A DNA stretch of 44,650 nt from Sediminibacterium sp. (GTDB lineage: Bacteria > Bacteroidota > Bacteroidia > Chitinophagales > Chitinophagaceae). Location of the stretch: positions 1-44,650 of the forward strand of contig JAEUVE010000002.1 in assembly GCA_016786865.1 (NCBI GenBank). Reading direction: 5' to 3'. Below the pieces are notes generated by a model. It was not told the origin of the DNA and ran no database searches. It saw only the letters and a list, made by a program, of their open reading frames with translations. The position numbers were made by a program, and so were the translations under genes. Shown piece after piece: positions 26,135 to 34,090 of this stretch (its first letter is position 1; every line of letters starts with the position of its first letter).

Positions 26135-26860
26135 TTGAATAATTCTTTTCGCAAACCCATCTTCGGGATGGCTTTGTTCTTTAGCGTTGGTGCAGTTGCC
26201 CAAAATAACGATTTGGGAACCTGGTCTGTTCTTTCCGGCAAATACACCCTGAACAAACAGTGGAACCTGTTTTTTGAAGGACAGATTCGTTCTCAGGAGA
26301 TGTACAATCAATTCAACTACTATGAATACAAAGGGGGTGTTGGTTACAATTTCCCAAAAAGCGTGAGCGCTTTGTTTGCCATGGGGCATTACAACACTTT
26401 TCAGCCGGAAGGAAATTTCAATGGCCCCAAAATTGGCAATGAATTCAGGATCTGGGAACAATTTGTAATCACCAACGATATCAATCGTTTTAAACTGGAG
26501 CACCGTTACCGGATTGAACAGCGCTTCACTACCGACGGATATCGCAACAGATTCCGGTACAGAATCAACGGAATCTATCCGCTCAACAATACCAGCATCA
26601 AAGAAAAAACCTGGTATCTCAGCCTGTACAACGAAATCTTCCTGAACAATGAAGGTTTGTTTTTCGAGAACAACCGGATGTATGCCGGTATCGGTTACCA
26701 GATCAATAACCGGCTAACGCTTCAGGCAGGCTGGCTCAACAGGTTCGACAACCTCGGTGCAGGTAAATCTCAGTCCAAGAACTTCATGCAAACCATCCTG
26801 CTGTTTTCCCTGAATAAATTCAAAACAGGAAGAGAACCCCATCCTAGCTCAGTGGACTAA
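26135..26860 (+). CDS. DUF2490 family protein, probable outer-membrane barrel
   Basis: This 241-residue exported protein belongs to DUF2490, which is predicted to form a small beta-barrel. The start is a TTG at 26135. It yields a signal peptide (NNSFRKPIFGMALFFSVGAVAQ); the next ATG, 11 codons on, would leave too short a signal. Family pieces include LGTWSVLSGKYTLNKQWNLF, then YEYKGGVGYNF and then RYRIEQRFTTDGYRNRFRYR. It starts 22 bases after the E2 stop, so read-through from that promoter is likely. The 3' end overlaps the convergent rsmD gene by 17 bases. Function is unknown. Confidence 0.82.
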   Translation: MNNSFRKPIFGMALFFSVGAVAQNNDLGTWSVLSGKYTLNKQWNLFFEGQIRSQEMYNQFNYYEYKGGVGYNFPKSVSALFAMGHYNTFQPEGNFNGPKIGNEFRIWEQFVITNDINRFKLEHRYRIEQRFTTDGYRNRFRYRINGIYPLNNTSIKEKTWYLSLYNEIFLNNEGLFFENNRMYAGIGYQINNRLTLQAGWLNRFDNLGAGKSQSKNFMQTILLFSLNKFKTGREPHPSSVD

Positions 26861-27386
26861 AGAAGGAAAACAGGGTTGTTCCGTAGTTGCGTACAAAGGA
26901 AAAGCCAGCATACTTTTCATATGCATTTCGGGGAGTATGTTCCAATACAAAGAACCCTCCGGGTTTAATCAAACCTTTGGAAACAATGATTTTGGGTAAT
27001 TCATCAATGGTACCCAAGGCATAGGGAGGACCTGCAAAAATGAAATCATAGCTTTCTGTACAGCTTTGTAAAAAAGCAAAAACATCCATCTTCAGCAACT
27101 GCACATGTTCCATTCCCAGCATTTCGATGTTCTTTTTAATGAAAGCATACATGGCCGGATCCTTTTCTACAATGGTTTGTGCTGCTGCGCCCCGCGAAGC
27201 CAGTTCGTAACTGATACACCCTGTACCACCAAATAAGTCCAGTGTACTAATGCCTTCAAAATTCATCCTGTTTTGCAGAATATTGAACAATCCTTCCTTG
27301 GCGATATCTGTTGTGGGACGGGTATGAGGCATATTTGCCGGCGGGTAGATTCTTCTGCCTCCCCATTTTCCGGATATAATTCTCAT
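26844..27386 (-). CDS. rsmD: 16S rRNA (guanine966-N2)-methyltransferase RsmD
   Basis: This 180-residue methyltransferase modifies G966 of 16S rRNA on the assembled 30S subunit. The N-terminus MRIISGKWGGRRI and PTTDIAKEGLFNIL are diagnostic. SAM motif I is LDLFGGTGCIS (49-59). Motif IV, normally D-P-P-[YF], reads A118-G119-P120-P121-Y122, so the first catalytic residue is glycine instead of aspartate. The rest of the fold is intact and no frameshift is seen. Its start overlaps the stop of the DUF3822 gene in ATGA, a neighbour pair common in Bacteroidota. Identity as RsmD is secure; activity is less certain because of G119. Confidence 0.92.
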   Translation of the reverse strand: MRIISGKWGGRRIYPPANMPHTRPTTDIAKEGLFNILQNRMNFEGISTLDLFGGTGCISYELASRGAAAQTIVEKDPAMYAFIKKNIEMLGMEHVQLLKMDVFAFLQSCTESYDFIFAGPPYALGTIDELPKIIVSKGLIKPGGFFVLEHTPRNAYEKYAGFSFVRNYGTTLFSFFSPLS

Positions 27387-28228
27387 AAAGTAAGTTTATA
27401 GTACGGAGCCAAATAATGAGCGGGATATTCTGCCAGGGATTCTCTGAAAACGCCGGAAGGTTGCTCGATGGAATCCAGCTTAATGTGTTTGAATACCTGG
27501 GCCAGTCGGGTATAGATATTGGCTTCCAGATCGATCAGGCCACTGACTTCCAGTACCGTAAAATTCGGATCAAAACCATACTGCTGGGTTACACGCAAAA
27601 TGTAATACAATACGTCTTCTGCCTGACGATAGTTGAAAGACTGAATGAGCTGAAAACGTTCCTCCTTCCATACGGCTACAATGAAATGGTGTGTATAGAA
27701 CTGAACCTTGATAAAATATTCATCTATCCTCGGTCTTCTCATTACATCGTTCAGGATATTGGAATAAGTATGCCCGGTCTGGTATATGATGAATTGCCTG
27801 TTCAGCAACTCCGTAATGGATTTCCGGATACGGTAAGCATTGATGAATACCTTGGTTGCAAGGAGTTTTTCATACTTCACTTCGTGGCGGTTGCTTTCTC
27901 CATAAACCAGGTTTAGAAAATCTTCTGCAGAAGTGGCTGTTAAGAGTTTTTCCGGAATCAGGAGGGCTTCTTCTACATTAAAATAACAGAACACCTGTTT
28001 GAAGCTGTGATTAAAAATTTTCGACGCCGATTTTACTTCATAAAAAATATCATTCCAGTCGTCCTTAATTCCCTTATCCAGGCTGAATAGCTCAAATGCA
28101 TCCACTTCGCCTGAATCCTCATTCTTTGCCAAACACATCAGCTCCTCGTTTCCCAATTCCACATACAACTGGTGGTTGTAGTTCAGGTTGGATCCTTCGC
28201 TGTATAAACCAATTTTTTTCCTGGCCAT
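27383..28228 (-). CDS. DUF3822 family protein
   Basis: This 281-residue soluble protein belongs to DUF3822, a Bacteroidota-specific family distantly related to the actin/ASKHA-like fold. It has the typical NYNHQLYVELGNEELMCLA start, the central FNHSFKQVFCYFN and the ending KLDSIEQPSG. The family nearly always lies beside rsmD, here with a four-base overlap, which suggests a role near ribosome maturation. That role is inferred from gene order, not shown. No membrane segment or signal peptide is seen. Confidence 0.85.
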   Translation of the reverse strand: MARKKIGLYSEGSNLNYNHQLYVELGNEELMCLAKNEDSGEVDAFELFSLDKGIKDDWNDIFYEVKSASKIFNHSFKQVFCYFNVEEALLIPEKLLTATSAEDFLNLVYGESNRHEVKYEKLLATKVFINAYRIRKSITELLNRQFIIYQTGHTYSNILNDVMRRPRIDEYFIKVQFYTHHFIVAVWKEERFQLIQSFNYRQAEDVLYYILRVTQQYGFDPNFTVLEVSGLIDLEANIYTRLAQVFKHIKLDSIEQPSGVFRESLAEYPAHYLAPYYKLTL

Positions 28229-28291
28229 TCCTGTAAATTACATTGCAATAATATATAAAAAAATGCCAAATTACTACCTTTACTTTACATT

Positions 28292-29650
28292 ATGAGTGTT
28301 TCGCATCCCGCATTAAATCTTCAGGTAGAAACAGGTAACAGGCAAATTCTAAAAATTGCACTTCCGATTTCTGCAGCCATCATTGTTCCGCAGATCAATT
28401 TTATTACCAACAATATTTTCCTTGGCGGATTGGGCCAGCTGGAACTTGGAATTGCCGGTATTACCGGTGTGTATTACCTCCTGTTTGCGGTGATTGGCAA
28501 TGGACTCAACAACGGACTGCAGGCACTGATTTCCCGAAGAGCCGGAGAAAATAAAATAGAAGAAATCGGCTCGCTCTTCTGGCATGGCGTCCGGATTGCC
28601 CTGGTCTTTGCCCTGATGGGAATCCTGCTCACCTGGTTTATTGCTCCTACCGTGTTAAGCTGGTCGCTTCACGACCCGAACGGAGTTAAAATTGCCATCG
28701 ACTTTCTGGCCATCCGTATCCTCGGGCTGCCCATTCTGTATATCTACCAGATGCGGAATGCGCTGCTGGTAGGCACCAATCAAAGCAAATACCTGATTGT
28801 GGGAACAGCTACTGAGGCAATCGTGAATATCGTGCTGGACTATGGTTTAATATACGGCAAACTGGGAATGCCGAACATGGGTTTCAACGGAGCTGCATAT
28901 GCCTCCATTATTGCCGAGCTGGCAGGCCTGGTTGCGGTATTTGGTGTCATCAAAATGATTGGTATCAGCAGGCAATTGCAGTTATTTAAAAAAGTGAGCT
29001 ACGAAAAAAAATACATTCGCCTCATCCTGAACCAGTCCTACCCCCTGATTTTGCAACATGCCATCAGCATCATGAGCTGGGAATATTTTTACATCCTGAT
29101 CGAACACCACGGGGCAAGAGATCTGGCCATTTCCAATACCATGCGCAACCTGTTTGGCTTTTTTGGCTGTTTCACCTGGGCATTTGCAGCCACTACCAAC
29201 ACGATGGTGAGCAATGTAATCGGACAAGGCAGAAAGGAGGAAGTGATTCCGCTGATTCATCGGATACTAAAATGGAGTGTGGGTTTTGCCCTCTGTGTAT
29301 TCATTATACTGAATATTTCCCCACGGCTGTTTCTGGGGGTATATGGTCAGGGAAAAGAATTTATAACAGCGGCCATTCCGGTCATGCGCATTGTTTCTGT
29401 TGCCATGGTCATGATGTCGGTGGCTGTAGTATGGGTAAATGCAGTTACCGGTACAGGCAATTCTAAAATGAACCTGTACACGGAAGCCGCTACGATCATC
29501 TTTTACCTGATCTATGTATACATTGTACTGGAAAGGCTGAACATGCCCATTACCTGGGGCTGGGCCAGTGAATGGATTTACTGGTCGGTGATGTTCATTC
29601 CTTCTTTCTGGTACATCAGGAGTAACCGATGGAAAAAACTGGTAATTTAA
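28292..29650 (+). CDS. MATE family efflux transporter
   Basis: This 452-residue polytopic inner-membrane protein has about 12 hydrophobic segments in two similar halves, the architecture of the MATE (multidrug and toxic compound extrusion) superfamily. MATE proteins export cations or drugs using Na+ or H+. Family features include KIALPISAAIIVPQINFITN at the start, GLNNGLQALISRRAGE after helix 2, and the matching second-half segment FAATTNTMVSNVIGQG. It is a single gene, convergent with the ACBP gene with a 10-base spacer. The substrate cannot be predicted. Confidence 0.93.
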   Translation: MSVSHPALNLQVETGNRQILKIALPISAAIIVPQINFITNNIFLGGLGQLELGIAGITGVYYLLFAVIGNGLNNGLQALISRRAGENKIEEIGSLFWHGVRIALVFALMGILLTWFIAPTVLSWSLHDPNGVKIAIDFLAIRILGLPILYIYQMRNALLVGTNQSKYLIVGTATEAIVNIVLDYGLIYGKLGMPNMGFNGAAYASIIAELAGLVAVFGVIKMIGISRQLQLFKKVSYEKKYIRLILNQSYPLILQHAISIMSWEYFYILIEHHGARDLAISNTMRNLFGFFGCFTWAFAATTNTMVSNVIGQGRKEEVIPLIHRILKWSVGFALCVFIILNISPRLFLGVYGQGKEFITAAIPVMRIVSVAMVMMSVAVVWVNAVTGTGNSKMNLYTEAATIIFYLIYVYIVLERLNMPITWGWASEWIYWSVMFIPSFWYIRSNRWKKLVI

Positions 29651-29660
29651 ACTAACCGGA

Positions 29661-29918
29661 TTATCCTTTCAGTTGGGTTACCAGATTTATGTATTGCTGC
29701 ATGGCATCTTCTTTGGTAATTCCTTTCAATTTTGCCCATGCTTCGTGTTTAAACTTTGCAACAAAATCGAAGGCATTGGAAGGGCCTGCTTCATTGTTGT
29801 CTCCTTCGGTAGCCTGTTTAAACAGAGAATAAAGCTTCAGTAAGGTTTCGTTATCGGGCTTTTCAGATAAGGTTTTGCTGTTGGCAACCGCCTGTTGAAA
29901 TAATTCGTTCAATTCCAT
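29661..29918 (-). CDS. Acyl-CoA-binding protein (ACBP)
   Basis: This 85-residue protein is a complete four-helix ACBP, a carrier that binds medium- and long-chain acyl-CoA in the cytosol. The ligand residues known from eukaryotic ACBP are present: Y30 and K34 in YSLFKQAT, K57 in KHEAW, and Y76 in DAMQQYINLV. LKGITKEDAM is the usual C-terminal signature. The family is almost universal in eukaryotes but patchy in bacteria. The gene is the last of the run trxB-folB-TPR-ACBP, 10 bases after the TPR gene. Confidence 0.95.
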   Translation of the reverse strand: MELNELFQQAVANSKTLSEKPDNETLLKLYSLFKQATEGDNNEAGPSNAFDFVAKFKHEAWAKLKGITKEDAMQQYINLVTQLKG

Positions 29919-29928
29919 ATGATTTGTT

Positions 29929-30693
29929 TTATTGTAATGAAGCTAATAATTTGGCGCCTTCCGCTTTCTGCTCCACATCGGCAGAACTTCTGGTAGGCAG
30001 CTTAACCAGCCGGCCCAATACTTCCATTGCTTTGGCTGGCTGATGGTTTTCTTTATATGCTTTTCCGAGATCCAGGTAATTCGGAACAAAATAAGGTTCG
30101 AGCAACCTGCATTTTTCCATGTGAACAATCGCCTGTTCAATATCGCCTTCCGGCAATCCGCCATAGAGCAGTTTAACGGCCATTTTCTTTACCCCGGAAA
30201 GGGTCACCATTTCATAATGCCACTTGCCCAATGTATAATGGGCCCTGGCATGGTTGGGATCAATTGCGAGCGCCTTGTCCGAATATACTTTTACATCTTT
30301 CACATAGGCTACAATCTTTTTATTCTCCGTTTCCACATCGGTCATCTTACCCGAAGCCATCGCCATTACATAATTTGCATCGGCATTATTGAGGTCTGCA
30401 TCCAACGCTCTTTTGGCATATCCGAGTGCCGTTTCAAAATACAGTTTGCGCTGTTTCCGGTCGCTTTCCCGGTTGCCCAGCAATACATTCAGCTCAGCAG
30501 CCTTTACCAGCGATTTCATGTTTACAGATGCCGTTAACAGTACCTGTTTGTATTTATCCAAAGCTTCTCTTTCCTTCAGTTGCTTTTCGAAGTTATCGGC
30601 CTCTTTTAACAATACCTGAATGTCCTGTGCACCGGCCGCTGATATCAGCAGGAAACAAAACATGGTCAGAAAAAGCTTCAGGATCTTTTGCAT
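29929..30693 (-). CDS. Exported TPR protein resembling the eukaryotic RMDN family
   Basis: This 254-residue protein has an N-terminal hydrophobic signal (KLFLTMFCFLLISAAGAQ). A TPR array follows from about residue 50. The C-terminal 120 residues follow the pattern of eukaryotic regulator-of-microtubule-dynamics (RMDN/FAM82) proteins: HYTLGKWHYEM, then KMAVKLLYGGLPEGDIEQA, then EPYFVPNYLDLGKAYKE, and finally KLPTRSSADVEQKAEGAKLL. The same order and spacing occur in RMDN1-3. The location is probably periplasmic or membrane-attached. It starts one base after the folB stop and 10 bases before ACBP. Function in bacteria is unknown. Confidence 0.8.
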   Translation of the reverse strand: MQKILKLFLTMFCFLLISAAGAQDIQVLLKEADNFEKQLKEREALDKYKQVLLTASVNMKSLVKAAELNVLLGNRESDRKQRKLYFETALGYAKRALDADLNNADANYVMAMASGKMTDVETENKKIVAYVKDVKVYSDKALAIDPNHARAHYTLGKWHYEMVTLSGVKKMAVKLLYGGLPEGDIEQAIVHMEKCRLLEPYFVPNYLDLGKAYKENHQPAKAMEVLGRLVKLPTRSSADVEQKAEGAKLLASLQ

Positions 30694-30694
30694 A

Positions 30695-31051
30695 TTACGC
30701 TCTGTTTAAAGTAAAAGACACACCCAGCCTGCCTTCGAAGTTTTCGATTGGTGCTCCCAGTTTATAAATAGAAATGAATACATTTTCCGCCATTGAAAAA
30801 CGATCCAGTACCAACATGGCTATATCGGTTGCAATCGTTTCCAGCAATGGAGTGGCAACAGCCATCCGGTCTTTTACCAGTTCGTATACAGATACATAAT
30901 TAATGGTATCGTACAACTGATTCACCGGTAAGGAAACAGGGGTATAACTGATGTCTATATTGACCTCGAAATAATTGCCCAATACTCGTTCTGCATCATA
31001 TAAACCATGATAGGCAAAGAATCGAAGGTCGTGCAAATGAATCTGCATCAT
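30695..31051 (-). CDS. folB: Dihydroneopterin aldolase
   Basis: This 118-residue T-fold enzyme of folate synthesis cleaves dihydroneopterin to 6-hydroxymethyl-dihydropterin and glycolaldehyde. The family start HLHDLRFFAYHGLYDAERVL and the central ISYTPVSLPVNQLYDTINYV, with VYELVKDRM after it, are present. The C-terminal FISIYKLGAPIENFEG holds the K that helps catalysis. There are three possible starts in a row, GTG 31054, ATG 31051 and ATG 31048; the ATGs are preferred. It overlaps or abuts the trxB stop and is followed after one base by the TPR gene. Confidence 0.93.
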   Translation of the reverse strand: MMQIHLHDLRFFAYHGLYDAERVLGNYFEVNIDISYTPVSLPVNQLYDTINYVSVYELVKDRMAVATPLLETIATDIAMLVLDRFSMAENVFISIYKLGAPIENFEGRLGVSFTLNRA

Positions 31052-31053
31052 CA

Positions 31054-32001
31054 CTATGCAAGGCCTTTAGCGGTGAGATAGCGTTCTGCATCCAGCGCTG
31101 CCATGCAACCGCTTCCCGCAGCAGTTACAGCCTGACGATAGTTCTTATCCTGCACATCACCCGCTGCAAAAACCCCTTCAATATTGGTTTTGGTAGTACC
31201 TGGTTGTGTAAGAATATAACCGGTTTCGTCCATATCAATCCAACCCTTGAAGATGTCGCTGTTGGGTTGGTGACCAATGGCAACAAAGAATCCACTGATT
31301 GGTATTACGGCTGTTTCATTGGTCTGGTTGTTTTTGATTCGCACCGCTTCCACTTTGTTCTCACCCAGGATTTCATCGGTTTCTGAATTCCAGTAAACCT
31401 TGATATTGGGCGCATTCAGCACCCGCTCCTGCATTACCTTACTTGCGCGCATCTGGTCTCTGCGCACAATCATGTGCACGGTTGAACATAGTTTGGAAAG
31501 ATATAAAGCTTCTTCTGCGGCAGTGTCTCCTGCTCCTACAATAGCAACTTCTTTTCCTCTAAAGAAGAAACCATCGCAAACAGCACAGGCACTAACCCCA
31601 AATCCGTTCAGGTGTTGCTCGCTCTTCAGTCCCAGCCATTTGGCAGAAGCGCCCGTACAAATAATCACCGCATCGGCGTGTATTTCCTTTTCTTCATCAA
31701 TCCACACTTTATAAGGCTGTGCGCTGAAATCTACCTTGGTAGCAAGGCCATAACGGATATCCGCTCCCATCCGGGCTGCCTGCTTTTCAAAATGAATCAT
31801 CATTTCAGGCCCCTGAATACCATCCGGATAACCGGGATAGTTTTCAACTTCTGTAGTGATGGTCAGCTGACCACCGGGCTGAATACCCTGATACAATACG
31901 GGTTTCATATTTGCCCTGGCAGCATAAATAGCGGCAGTATATCCTGCCGGTCCGGATCCTATAATTAATACATGTACTTTTTCTATAGCTTCTTGTTCCA
32001 T
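31054..32001 (-). CDS. trxB: Thioredoxin-disulfide reductase
   Basis: This 315-residue low-molecular-weight thioredoxin reductase passes electrons from NADPH through FAD to thioredoxin. The FAD loop GSGPAG (15-20) and the redox pair C139-A-V-C142 in ACAVCDG are intact. The NADPH loop GAGDTAAEEALYL follows directly, and the FAD-closing GVFAAGDVQDKNYRQ sits near the C-terminus. It heads the trxB-folB-TPR-ACBP operon. A TACATTTG box lies about 20 bases upstream of the ATG. Confidence 0.96.
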   Translation of the reverse strand: MEQEAIEKVHVLIIGSGPAGYTAAIYAARANMKPVLYQGIQPGGQLTITTEVENYPGYPDGIQGPEMMIHFEKQAARMGADIRYGLATKVDFSAQPYKVWIDEEKEIHADAVIICTGASAKWLGLKSEQHLNGFGVSACAVCDGFFFRGKEVAIVGAGDTAAEEALYLSKLCSTVHMIVRRDQMRASKVMQERVLNAPNIKVYWNSETDEILGENKVEAVRIKNNQTNETAVIPISGFFVAIGHQPNSDIFKGWIDMDETGYILTQPGTTKTNIEGVFAAGDVQDKNYRQAVTAAGSGCMAALDAERYLTAKGLA

Positions 32002-32019
32002 ATCTGTTTTTTAGTAGAA

Positions 32020-32027
32020 CAAATGTA
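32020..32027 (-). promoter_or_regulatory. Putative -7 element of the trxB promoter
   Basis: On the minus strand this reads TACATTTG, an exact TAnnTTTG match, 18 bases before the trxB ATG. It overlaps a TATAAT-like stretch. A good -33 box was not found. Confidence 0.4.
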
Positions 32028-32072
32028 TTATACACTTGCCTAATATGCGTTTTGTTTTTTCACCAGTTGCAT

Positions 32073-32966
32073 TTATTTGGGGATAATGATGCGGGTGATC
32101 TGGGGAGTATATCCGCAAAATGCACCCAGGCCTCCGTTACTGATATTTCCCAGTACCACACCGGGGTTGGAAAAGGGATTTCCGATAGACTGATACGTAA
32201 ACTCCCAGGTTCTCCAGAAATTATAGGTATTCCTGTCGATCATGGAGAGTTTCAGCAGAACCGTATCTCCTTTTTTGTAAAACCCAAAATTCTCCCGGTC
32301 AATCGGCCGGTTTTTATCAACCCCCTTGGCAATGTCTACGGAATAAGTGTTGCCATCGATAATGTTGTCGTCGTTTACGCTGTTAAAACCCGGCCAGAAT
32401 GGTTCTGAATTTACCTTGGTAAAGTACCGTATACAGTCTCCCAGTCCGGGTGCATCCGTTATTTTGGCGGTTACAATTACAAAACTGTCGTTGACCGGAC
32501 GGTTGGGAACCGGTTTATACCATATAGAATCGATGGTTCTTCTGATTGCAGGAATTTTAGTGGTAGCAGTATAGGTTTTACCCTCCGCAACAATGGTAAG
32601 TGTATACGTTTTATTAATGGTTCCAATAATGCCGCCCGTAGGATCGGCCGGATCATTGCTATAATAAAAACCACGGTATCCACCGGGCAAACGGGTTTCA
32701 AAAAATTTCAACTGGCTGGTTTGGGTACCATCACTGATGGTTACCTGTGCATTTTTTACAAAGCTCCGGTAGAGTTCTGCCGTATCGATCGTGGAAAAAT
32801 AATTCAGTGAATTAGACAGCACAACAACCGCCGGACTTCCTGCTTCAATCTGTGCATCCACCACCAGCCGGGGAGTTTGCGATTCCGTAGCAATGGTAAT
32901 ATCCCGCTCGCAAGCTGCAAAGAATACAGGTAATACCAAAAGAAGTAAGAAGTTATATTTTTTCAT
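32073..32966 (-). CDS. DUF4249 family lipoprotein
   Basis: This 297-residue lipoprotein has the signal peptide MKKYNFLLLLVLPVFFAAC, with lipidation at C19. The mature part matches DUF4249: ERDITIATESQTPRLVVDA, then QIEAGSPAVVVLS, repeated beta strands, and the terminal FCGYTPQITRIIIPK. DUF4249 genes usually follow a TonB-dependent receptor of the SusC type. Here there is no such receptor: the neighbours are trxB and rpoD. Function is unknown, but an outer-membrane partner role is the usual suggestion. Confidence 0.85.
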   Translation of the reverse strand: MKKYNFLLLLVLPVFFAACERDITIATESQTPRLVVDAQIEAGSPAVVVLSNSLNYFSTIDTAELYRSFVKNAQVTISDGTQTSQLKFFETRLPGGYRGFYYSNDPADPTGGIIGTINKTYTLTIVAEGKTYTATTKIPAIRRTIDSIWYKPVPNRPVNDSFVIVTAKITDAPGLGDCIRYFTKVNSEPFWPGFNSVNDDNIIDGNTYSVDIAKGVDKNRPIDRENFGFYKKGDTVLLKLSMIDRNTYNFWRTWEFTYQSIGNPFSNPGVVLGNISNGGLGAFCGYTPQITRIIIPK

Positions 32967-33005
32967 AATTACTTATAACACATGAACCTGTAAAAAGATC
33001 AATAA

Positions 33006-33031
33006 AAAAGCCCCTTTTTACGGGGGCTTTT
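33006..33031 (-). terminator. Intrinsic terminator of rpoD
   Basis: AAAAGCCCC (33006-33014) and GGGGCTTTT (33023-33031) form a perfect 9 bp stem around an eight-base loop. On the minus strand the stem is followed by further Ts. It lies about 40 bases past the rpoD stop at 33069 and before the DUF4249 gene. Confidence 0.85.
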
Positions 33032-33068
33032 CAATATTATTTGTGACCAGGCAATTGAATTTACCCTG

Positions 33069-33926
33069 TTATCCAAGATATGCTTTCAATGCATTGCTGT
33101 ACCGTGCTTTTTGCAGACGCTTGATGGCACGTTCCTTAATCTGGCGGATACGCTCTTTGGTAAGATCGTATTTCATACCAATTTGCTCAATGGTAACCCC
33201 ATTTTCGCCGTCCAGTCCAAAATAAGCATTCACAATTTCAGCTTCTCTTGGGCTCAATGATTTTAACACCCTGCGGATTTCTTCTCTCAGTGAATCCTTC
33301 ATCACATCATCATCGGTATCATCAGAACCTTCCAGCAAATCACCCATGGCCACATCTTCTGCTTCGTGCACGGGTGCATCCAGTGAAGTATGACGGGTAT
33401 TGCTCTGGAATATATTGTTAATCTCCGTTTCGCTCATTTCTAAAATTTCGGCCAGCTCTTCTGTAGAAGGCTCACGCTCATGCTCCTGTTCAAAAGCCAT
33501 GTAGGCTTTATTGGCTTTATTGTAAGTTCCGATTTTATTCTGGGGCAAACGAACCAGCCTTCCCTGTTCTGCCAAAGCCTGCAGAATAGACTGACGGATC
33601 CACCATACGGCGTAAGAAATGAATTTGAAGCCTTTTGTTTCATCAAAACGCTGTGCGGCCTTGATCAAACCAAGATTACCCTCGTTAATCAGATCACTCA
33701 AAGAAAGACCCTGGTGTTGGTATTGTTTGGCAACGGATACCACGAAACGAAGGTTTGCCTGAACCAGTTTATCCAATGCTCGCTGATCGCCCATTTTAAT
33801 TTTCTGCGCCAAAGTAGTTTCCTCTTCGGGGTTGATCATTGGGATTTTGGAAATTTCCTGTAAATACTTTTCTACTGCCTGCGAATCTCTGTTGGTAATC
33901 TGGGTAGCGATCTTGAGTTGCCTCAT
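33069..33926 (-). CDS. rpoD: Primary RNA polymerase sigma factor
   Basis: This 285-residue protein is the housekeeping sigma factor of Bacteroidota (short SigA form, no region 1.1). Region 1.2 (KYLQEISKIPMINPEEE), region 2 (LVQANLRFVVSVAKQYQHQG, then DLINEGNLGLIKAAQRFDET and KFISYAVWWIRQSI), region 3 and the region 4 helix-turn-helix (TIEQIGMKYDLTKERIRQIK) are all present. I chose the ATG at 33926 because the family begins MRQLKI; the in-frame extension upstream is not conserved. The gene is monocistronic with a strong terminator. It recognises TTG/TAnnTTTG-type promoters like those marked in this window. Confidence 0.96.
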   Translation of the reverse strand: MRQLKIATQITNRDSQAVEKYLQEISKIPMINPEEETTLAQKIKMGDQRALDKLVQANLRFVVSVAKQYQHQGLSLSDLINEGNLGLIKAAQRFDETKGFKFISYAVWWIRQSILQALAEQGRLVRLPQNKIGTYNKANKAYMAFEQEHEREPSTEELAEILEMSETEINNIFQSNTRHTSLDAPVHEAEDVAMGDLLEGSDDTDDDVMKDSLREEIRRVLKSLSPREAEIVNAYFGLDGENGVTIEQIGMKYDLTKERIRQIKERAIKRLQKARYSNALKAYLG

Positions 33927-34090
33927 GTGTTGAATATTGCTTTTAAATATAACGAGAAAAGGCGCCAAATGTTATGAAACTACGCAAATGGTTTCCTTCA
34001 ATCTTTCCAAACTTCTGGAAGCTAGCAAAATTACGATTTTTCATGGCATTTTTACCTAAAATGTTGAAAAAATTAGGCAGATTTGCAGGT

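Noticed and set aside
33974..34090. 39-codon N-terminal extension of threonine aldolase, basic and W/F-rich
   Set aside because: The family starts at the MMIDYRSDT segment, and the extension covers the region divergent from rpoD. A leader peptide is possible but not supported.
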